The translations under genes were made by a program, and so were the position numbers. Of a stretch of DNA of 12,332 nucleotides, positions 7,623 to 12,332 are shown piece by piece. How positions within the stretch are numbered: the first letter of the stretch is position 1; every line of letters begins with the position of its first letter. This DNA is from CAYPEL01 sp964409635. GTDB lineage: Bacteria > Pseudomonadota > Gammaproteobacteria > DSM-19610. The DNA is taken from assembly GCA_964409635.1 (NCBI GenBank), contig CAYPEL010000082.1, positions 1-12,332 on the forward strand, in the 5' to 3' direction. The notes beneath the pieces were generated by a model. That model saw only the letters and a list, made by a program, of their open reading frames with translations, was not told where the DNA came from and searched no databases.

Positions 7623-7684
7623 TGTAGGGGGTGGTTTTAACCGCGATAGGTGTACCGCCCATCGCGGTTAAAACCGCTGCTACA
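7623..7684. repeat. REP-like palindrome with TGTAG/CTACA ends (fimV-truA gap)
   Basis: The left arm 7623-7647 and right arm 7661-7684 are inverted copies. The inner 15 bases (GGTTTTAACCGCGAT in one arm) pair perfectly and the outer TGTAG/CTACA pairs too, with a poorly matched 4-5 base section between. The loop is 13 bases. No T tract follows. The sequence resembles the GCGG..TTAACCGCG type of repetitive extragenic palindromes common in Pseudomonas and related gammaproteobacteria. It is in the 250-base gap between the fimV terminator and truA. No clear truA promoter was found in the rest of that gap. Confidence 0.78.
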
Positions 7685-7738
7685 GGAATTCGTGAATAAA
7701 TCAGTTTCCCTGAATTTTTTAACAAGAGACCTTAAATT

Positions 7739-8515
7739 TTGCGCATTGCATGCGGAATAGAATACAACGGTGCGCGCTATAGCGGCTGGCAGCGTCAACC
7801 TGGCACGGTGACAGTCCAGGGTGCGGTAGAAAAAGCTTTGTCCCGTGTCGCCAATCACCCCGTCAATGTGGTTTGCGCTGGCCGTACCGACAGTGGTGTA
7901 CACGCAACGGCCCAGATTATCCATTTTGATAGCGAGGCTGAGCGCGCTGACCATGCCTGGCAGTTGGGCGCGAACACGCACTTGCAGGGTGACGTGAGAC
8001 TGCTCTGGTCGCAAAAAATTGCAGAGGGTTTCCATGCCCGCTTCTCGGCCCGGGAACGTCAGTACCGTTATATCATTCTCAACCGGCAGGTTGCCAGCGC
8101 CATTGGGTTTGAACGGGTAAGCTGGGTACGTAAACCACTCGATGCCGCAAGCATGCAGGAAGGCGCTCAGTTCTTACTCGGCCAGCACGATTTTACATCA
8201 TTCCGCGCAGTGGCTTGCCAGGCCAAGAGCGCGGTTCGTGAAGTGCAGCATATACAGGTGACCCGGCAGGATGATTTTATTTATCTGGATATCCGGGCAA
8301 ATGCTTTTCTGCACCATATGGTGCGTAATATCGCTGGCGTTTTAATGGTTGTTGGCCAGGGAGAACAAAAACCAGGCTGGGTGCAGCAGGTGCTGGATCT
8401 ACGTGATCGTACAGAGGCCGCTGTCACCGCACCCGCGCAGGGTTTGTACCTCGTGGGTGTTGCCTATCCTCCGGCTTTTTCAATCAATTCACAAGGGTAT
8501 TTGCCGGTGTTTTAA
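7739..8515 (+). CDS. truA: tRNA pseudouridine(38-40) synthase TruA
   Basis: TruA isomerises uridines 38, 39 and 40 in the anticodon arm of tRNAs. The protein has 258 residues, close to the usual 260-270. The start MRIACGIEYNGARYSGWQRQ matches the family N-terminus. The catalytic aspartate is Asp51 in AGRTDSGVHA. FHARFSARERQYRY and NAFLHHMVRNIAGVLMVVGQG are the other family signatures. The start codon appears to be TTG: a stop (TAA, 7733-7735) lies two codons upstream in frame, so no ATG or GTG start fits the conserved N-terminus. An AAGAGA-like ribosome binding site (7724-7729) lies about 9 bases before it. truA heads the truA-trpF-trpB-trpA-accD series, a neighbourhood common in gammaproteobacteria though not functionally explained. 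Confidence 0.96.
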   Translation: MRIACGIEYNGARYSGWQRQPGTVTVQGAVEKALSRVANHPVNVVCAGRTDSGVHATAQIIHFDSEAERADHAWQLGANTHLQGDVRLLWSQKIAEGFHARFSARERQYRYIILNRQVASAIGFERVSWVRKPLDAASMQEGAQFLLGQHDFTSFRAVACQAKSAVREVQHIQVTRQDDFIYLDIRANAFLHHMVRNIAGVLMVVGQGEQKPGWVQQVLDLRDRTEAAVTAPAQGLYLVGVAYPPAFSINSQGYLPVF

Positions 8516-8609
8516 TTCCACACTGGAAGTTCCCTGAAATAGATGGATTCTGTTAGGATAACGGCCTTAAATGGCTGCAACTGCAGAGCCTAGAGATATC
8601 ACTATTAGG

Positions 8610-9257
8610 ATGCACACCCGAGTTAAAATTTGCGGTATTACCCGACCAGAGGATGGGCGGGCTGCGGCAGCTTGCGGTGCTGATGCTATTGGGCTGGTAT
8701 TTTACGAACAGAGTCCGCGCGCGGTTTCAATCGCTCAGGCGCGGAAAATCTGCGAGGCGATGCCGCCGTTTGTTTCGATTGTCGCCTTATTCGTCAATCC
8801 GGATGCAGGTCAGGTTGCCCAGGTACTGGGTGCTGTGCCTATTGATTTGTTGCAATTTCATGGAACCGAATCGCCTGAATTTTGCGGTGAGTTTGTGCGT
8901 CCTTATATCAAGGCGATTGCGATGCAGGTTGGCCTGGATGCATCCGCAGCAATGACCACTTATCCGGCTGCGGCCGGGTACTTGTTCGATGCGGATTTAC
9001 CGGCTACCCATGGGGGTGGCGGTATAGTATTTGATTGGTCAAAGTTACCCAAGAAATCGTTAAAGCCAGTGATACTGGCCGGCGGTCTGACACCGGAAAA
9101 TGTAGCTGCAGCTATTGCTCAGACAAATACCTATGCAGTAGATGTGAGTAGTGGTGTCGAAATTGAAAAAGGTATTAAATCTGCGGCTAAAATCGCAGCC
9201 TTTATGAAGGGTGTAGAAAGTGGTTACAAAAACAATGCAGACAGAGCAACAGGCTGA
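8610..9257 (+). CDS. trpF: Phosphoribosylanthranilate isomerase
   Basis: TrpF converts N-(5'-phosphoribosyl)anthranilate to the carboxyphenylamino-deoxyribulose phosphate, in an Amadori rearrangement of tryptophan synthesis. It is a single-domain (beta/alpha)8 barrel. The N-terminus MHTRVKICGITRPED places the catalytic Cys at residue 8, and the catalytic acid is Asp127 in YLFDADLPATHGGGG. FDW and ILAGGLTPENV (phosphate binding) and DVSSGVE are also clear. The start at 8610 is chosen because it matches the family N-terminus (215 residues). An in-frame ATG at 8571 would add 13 residues (AATAEPRDITIR) with no family match and has AGGA 12 bases upstream. Neither site has a good ribosome binding site, so the start is uncertain. 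It overlaps trpB by 38 bases, which suggests coupling. Confidence 0.93.
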   Translation: MHTRVKICGITRPEDGRAAAACGADAIGLVFYEQSPRAVSIAQARKICEAMPPFVSIVALFVNPDAGQVAQVLGAVPIDLLQFHGTESPEFCGEFVRPYIKAIAMQVGLDASAAMTTYPAAAGYLFDADLPATHGGGGIVFDWSKLPKKSLKPVILAGGLTPENVAAAIAQTNTYAVDVSSGVEIEKGIKSAAKIAAFMKGVESGYKNNADRATG

Positions 9258-10452
9258 TTTCAAAGCCATGCCGGACGCCGCCGGACATTTTGGCGTTTAC
9301 GGGGGCAGGTTCGTTGCTGAAACCCTGATGGGGCCGCTCGAAGAATTGCGGCTGGCCTATGAACATTACCGCGATGACGCTGCCTTTATGGCCGAGCTGG
9401 ATGCAGATTTGGCAAATTTTGTGGGCCGGCCTTCGCCCTTGTTTCATGCCAAACGCTGGAGTGAAAAGCTGGGTGGCGCACAAATTTATCTTAAGCGCGA
9501 AGACCTGAATCATACGGGTGCGCATAAGATCAACAATACAGTGGGCCAGGCCTTGCTGGCCCGGCATATGGGTAAACAACGCATTATTGCGGAGACCGGG
9601 GCCGGCCAGCACGGTGTGGCCTCCGCTACCGTGGCCGCCCGGTTTGGCATGCAATGTGTTGTGTACATGGGCGCTGAAGATATCAAGCGTCAGGCCATCA
9701 ATGTTTACCGCATGAAATTGCTGGGTGCAGAAGTTGTCTCAGTTGAATCCGGTTCGAAGACACTGAAAGATGCGCTCAACGAAGCAATGCGAGATTGGGT
9801 CACGCATGTTGATAACACGTTTTATATTATCGGTACGGTCGCCGGTCCACACCCGTATCCGGCAATGGTGCGGGATTTCCAGGCCATCATCGGTCGTGAA
9901 GCCCGGCAACAAATACTTGAGCAGGCCGGCCGTTTGCCGGATGTATTAATTGCCTGTGTCGGTGGTGGCTCGAATGCGATTGGCTTATTTCATCCCTTTC
10001 TGGACGATACCGATGTGGCTATGCGGGGTATTGAAGGCGGTGGTGACGGCCTTGAAAGTGGCCGTCATGCGGCGCCGTTATGTACGGGTAGCCCCGGTGT
10101 TTTACACGGTAACCGCACCTATTTAATGGCAGATAGCGATGGCCAGATTATTGAAACGCATTCAGTGTCTGCAGGCCTGGATTATCCAGGTGTTGGGCCG
10201 GAGCACGCCTGGCTTAAAGATATCGGTCGCGTGCAATATGATTCAGCAACTGATCAACAGGCGTTGGCTGCATTCCATGAGTTGACTCGAATTGAAGGTA
10301 TTATCCCGGCGCTTGAGTCGAGTCATGCGCTGGCGCATGCCATGCAACTTGCGCCTGCCATGGATAAGGATCAAATACTTCTGGTTAATCTTTCCGGCCG
10401 TGGTGATAAGGATATACACACGGTTGCTGATCTCGAAGGCATTAAAGTATGA
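9220..10452 (+). CDS. trpB: Tryptophan synthase, beta subunit
   Basis: TrpB is the PLP enzyme that joins indole (channelled from TrpA) to serine to make tryptophan. The protein has 410 residues. The PLP lysine is Lys103 in HTGAHKINN, GAGQHGVA follows, and the phosphate-binding loop is CVGGGSNAIG. GHFGVYGGRFVAETLMGPL is the conserved N-terminal block that contacts TrpA. The start is taken as GTG at 9220, because AAGGG (9207-9211) lies 8 bases before it. ATG at 9235 is in frame but has no ribosome binding site at a useful distance. Either way it begins inside trpF. The N-terminal leader before the conserved block makes it about 15 residues longer than the E. coli protein. Its stop overlaps the trpA start by 4 bases (ATGA). 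Confidence 0.97.
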   Translation: MVTKTMQTEQQADFKAMPDAAGHFGVYGGRFVAETLMGPLEELRLAYEHYRDDAAFMAELDADLANFVGRPSPLFHAKRWSEKLGGAQIYLKREDLNHTGAHKINNTVGQALLARHMGKQRIIAETGAGQHGVASATVAARFGMQCVVYMGAEDIKRQAINVYRMKLLGAEVVSVESGSKTLKDALNEAMRDWVTHVDNTFYIIGTVAGPHPYPAMVRDFQAIIGREARQQILEQAGRLPDVLIACVGGGSNAIGLFHPFLDDTDVAMRGIEGGGDGLESGRHAAPLCTGSPGVLHGNRTYLMADSDGQIIETHSVSAGLDYPGVGPEHAWLKDIGRVQYDSATDQQALAAFHELTRIEGIIPALESSHALAHAMQLAPAMDKDQILLVNLSGRGDKDIHTVADLEGIKV

Positions 10453-11270
10453 GCCGGATTACACAACGCTTTTTAGCCTTGAAAAAACACGGCAGAACGG
10501 CCTTGATACCTTACGTTACAGCCGGTGATCCGCAGCCTGGAATAACCGTGCCGCTATTGCATGGATTTGTTGAAGCCGGCGCGGACTTGCTGGAAATTGG
10601 TGTGCCGTTTTCTGATCCTATGGCGGATGGGCCCGTTATACAGGCCGCTTGTGAGCGGGCGCTGAAACACAAGATCGGAATGCACAATGTGCTCGATATG
10701 GTAAAGGAATTTCGTCAGCAGGATCAAGAAACCCCGGTGATATTGATGGGCTATCTGAATCCGATAGAAGTGATGGGCTATAACGAATTTGGAAAAGCTG
10801 CAAAGTTAGCAGGTGTTGACGGTGTATTGACCGTTGATTTACCACCTGAGGAAGCAGCGGATCTTGCAGACATTTTGAAAGCCTGTCAAATAGACCCGAT
10901 ATTTCTGGCGGCGCCAACCAGTAATAACGGGCGAATAGAGAAAATGTCGTCAATGGGCAGCGGGTTTTTATATTATGTTTCATTCAAAGGTGTGACGGGT
11001 GCAAAGCAACTGGATGTCGGTGCTGTGGCTGATAGACTCAGACAAATAAGGCGTTATACCTCACTGCCGCTGGGTGTTGGTTTTGGTATTCGTGATGCAG
11101 AGTCGGCAGCCAGTGTGGGAGAAGTGGCTGACGCGGTAGTTGTTGGCAGTGTGCTGGTTAATCGTATCGCTGAACTTGTGAATGAGCCACAAAATATCTC
11201 ATCACAGGTGCCTGAAATTATTGCGGCCATGCGCCACGCAATGGATCAGCGCAGCGCGAAATCTGCCTAA
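10449..11270 (+). CDS. trpA: Tryptophan synthase, alpha subunit
   Basis: TrpA cleaves indole-3-glycerol phosphate to indole and glyceraldehyde 3-phosphate, feeding indole through the tunnel to TrpB. The 273-residue TIM barrel keeps the catalytic residues at the standard numbers: Glu49 (LLEIGVPFSDP) and Asp60 (MADGPVIQ). The flexible loop and phosphate site appear as FLAAPTS, YYVSFKGVTGAK and GVGFGIRD. It starts within the trpB stop (ATGA), the common arrangement that keeps the two subunits in equal amount. No trp attenuator or TrpI-like regulator lies in the window, so control is unknown. The stop TAA is directly followed by the repeat element at 11271-11388, and may even be part of a 6-base direct repeat flanking it. 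Confidence 0.98.
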   Translation: MSRITQRFLALKKHGRTALIPYVTAGDPQPGITVPLLHGFVEAGADLLEIGVPFSDPMADGPVIQAACERALKHKIGMHNVLDMVKEFRQQDQETPVILMGYLNPIEVMGYNEFGKAAKLAGVDGVLTVDLPPEEAADLADILKACQIDPIFLAAPTSNNGRIEKMSSMGSGFLYYVSFKGVTGAKQLDVGAVADRLRQIRRYTSLPLGVGFGIRDAESAASVGEVADAVVVGSVLVNRIAELVNEPQNISSQVPEIIAAMRHAMDQRSAKSA

Positions 11271-11388
11271 TATATACTAATGAGTACGTTGATTACCCGG
11301 CAGATTATTTGCCGACACGCTGTGAATACAGCCCTGCTGCCGACGGTCTGTCAATGACCTGCCGGGTAATCAACCTGCTGTTTAATAT
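11271..11388. repeat. Inverted-repeat element between trpA and accD (MITE-like or structured RNA)
   Basis: Sixteen-base arms, 11288-11303 and 11359-11374, are perfect inverted copies (one arm GTTGATTACCCGGCAG). The similarity carries on outward imperfectly, so that 11274-11303 and 11359-11388 match at about 25 of 30 positions. The interior (55 bases) holds a small hairpin GCTGT-GAAT-ACAGC (11319-11332). TAATAT occurs at 11268-11273 (over the trpA stop) and 11383-11388, a possible target duplication but equally part of the arms. No reading frame or T tract was seen. The first 23 bases recur at 12310-12332 after accD with 20 matches, so it seems to be a repeated element. Whether it is mobile, an RNA structure or a processing site is not shown. 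Confidence 0.72.
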
Positions 11389-11413
11389 GATCGGATTTTA
11401 AGGAATACAGTCT

Positions 11414-12304
11414 ATGAGCTGGTTTGAAAAACTGATGCCTTCACGAATTCGTACTGAGGGTGGCAATAAACGTGCGGTACCTGAAGGGCTTTGGAGCAAG
11501 TGTGAAGGTTGTGATTCGATTTTGTACCGCTCAGAGCTCGAGCGAAATCAGGAAGTCTGTCCAAAGTGTGATCACCATGTCCGCGTCAACGCGCGGCGCC
11601 GTCTTGATTTGTTCCTCGACGCAGAGCCCCGGGAAGAAATCGGAGCCACGCTGGAACCAACCGACCCATTAAAATTCAAGGACAGCAAGAAATACCGTGA
11701 CCGGATAAACCAGGCGCAAAAAGCGACCGGTGAAAAGGATGCGCTGATTGTTATCCGGGGTCAGGTGGAGGAGGTGCCGTTAGTCGCTGTCGCATTTGAG
11801 TTCCGCTTTATGGGAGGTTCGATGGCATCGGTCGTTGGCGAACGATTTATTCGTGCTGTTAATGCCTGTCTTGAACATCAGATAGCCTTAGTCTGTTTCT
11901 CGGCCAGTGGCGGTGCGCGCATGCAGGAGGGGCTTTTCTCGCTGATGCAGATGTCTAAAACAAGTGCGGCGTTGGCGCGTTTATACGCCGCGCATTTACC
12001 CTATATATCGGTGATGACCGATCCCACAATGGGGGGTGTGTCAGCCAGTCTGGCCATGCTTGGAGATATTAATATAGCGGAACCGCGCGCCTTGATCGGG
12101 TTTGCCGGACCGCGGGTAATCGAACAAACAGTGCGCGAGACTTTACCTGAAGGCTTCCAGCGCAGCGAATTCCTGCTCGAGCACGGTGCAGTTGACATGA
12201 TTATAGACCGGCGCGAAATGCGTGAACGCATTGCCTCACTGCTTAGAATGTTGCAGCGTCTTCCTGAAAATGCATCGCAGCTTAGTGCCCCGGCAGTTGA
12301 ATGA
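11414..12304 (+). CDS. accD: Acetyl-CoA carboxylase carboxyltransferase, beta subunit
   Basis: AccD, with AccA, transfers the carboxyl group from biotin (on AccB) to acetyl-CoA to make malonyl-CoA, the first committed step of fatty acid synthesis in the cytoplasm. The 296-residue length is normal. The N-terminal zinc ribbon has Cys30, Cys33, Cys49 and Cys52 (KCEGCDSILYRSELERNQEVCPKC). The crotonase-like carboxyltransferase domain follows with the acyl-CoA and oxyanion sequences FRFMGGSMASVVGERF, CFSASGGARMQEG, TDPTMGGVSASLAMLGD and GFAGPRVIEQT. AAGGA (11400-11404) lies 9 bases before the ATG. The gap of 143 bases after trpA holds the inverted-repeat element, so accD may be read through from the trp genes or from its own unseen promoter. 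In related genomes folC usually comes next, beyond this window. Confidence 0.98.
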   Translation: MSWFEKLMPSRIRTEGGNKRAVPEGLWSKCEGCDSILYRSELERNQEVCPKCDHHVRVNARRRLDLFLDAEPREEIGATLEPTDPLKFKDSKKYRDRINQAQKATGEKDALIVIRGQVEEVPLVAVAFEFRFMGGSMASVVGERFIRAVNACLEHQIALVCFSASGGARMQEGLFSLMQMSKTSAALARLYAAHLPYISVMTDPTMGGVSASLAMLGDINIAEPRALIGFAGPRVIEQTVRETLPEGFQRSEFLLEHGAVDMIIDRREMRERIASLLRMLQRLPENASQLSAPAVE

Positions 12305-12309
12305 TGGCC

Positions 12310-12332
12310 TATATATTAGTCAGTACGTTGAT
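12310..12332. repeat. Start of a second copy of the trpA-accD repeat (cut by window edge)
   Basis: These 23 bases align without gaps to 11271-11293 with 20 matches, including the last 11 in a row (AGTACGTTGAT). They begin 6 bases after the accD stop, much as the first copy begins right after the trpA stop. The window ends before the inner part, so whether the whole element is present cannot be seen. Confidence 0.6.

Noticed and set aside
11288..11374. Rho-independent terminator between trpA and accD
   Set aside because: The long inverted repeat has a 55-base interior and no T tract after the right arm.
1..12332. Defence island, phage, toxin-antitoxin, CRISPR or novel multi-gene system
   Set aside because: All genes are recognisable housekeeping or structural genes in a familiar gammaproteobacterial order. 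No unexplained gene of useful size remains on either strand.

Overview
The window looks like ordinary chromosomal DNA of a gammaproteobacterium. Every gene points that way: a divergent LysR regulator next to leuCDB, then asd, fimV, truA and accD, an order that resembles the Pseudomonas leu-asd-fimV-truA-trpF-accD region. One difference is that trpB and trpA sit between trpF and accD here, as in many non-Pseudomonas gammaproteobacteria. The presence of FimV suggests type IV pili or polar organisation. Genus cannot be fixed from this sequence alone.

Layout. At 1-630 (minus) is a LysR-type regulator cut by the window edge. It is followed by an AT-rich divergent promoter region (631-746) and then leuC-leuD-leuB (747-3891), tightly packed and giving two of the three committed leucine-biosynthesis activities. 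A palindromic repeat lies before asd (4031-5053), the aspartate-family branch enzyme. After a 125-base gap comes fimV (5179-7488), closed by a clear intrinsic terminator. A second palindromic repeat precedes truA (7739-8515), which starts with TTG. Then follow trpF, trpB and trpA (8610-11270), overlapping and probably translationally coupled, and finally accD (11414-12304).

How the genes work together. LeuC and LeuD form isopropylmalate isomerase and LeuB oxidises its product. Asd makes aspartate semialdehyde for lysine/diaminopimelate, threonine and methionine. TrpF, TrpB and TrpA carry out the last steps of tryptophan synthesis, and AccD is the carboxyltransferase beta subunit for malonyl-CoA. 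TruA modifies tRNA, and FimV is an inner-membrane peptidoglycan-binding organiser.

I see no new multi-gene system. The most interesting material is non-coding. An approximately 115-base element with inverted ends lies between trpA and accD, and the start of what looks like a second copy lies just after accD at the window edge. There are also two REP-like palindromes with shared TGTAG/CTACA ends but different cores, and a symmetric TATTATAATA at the lysR/leuC divergent promoter.
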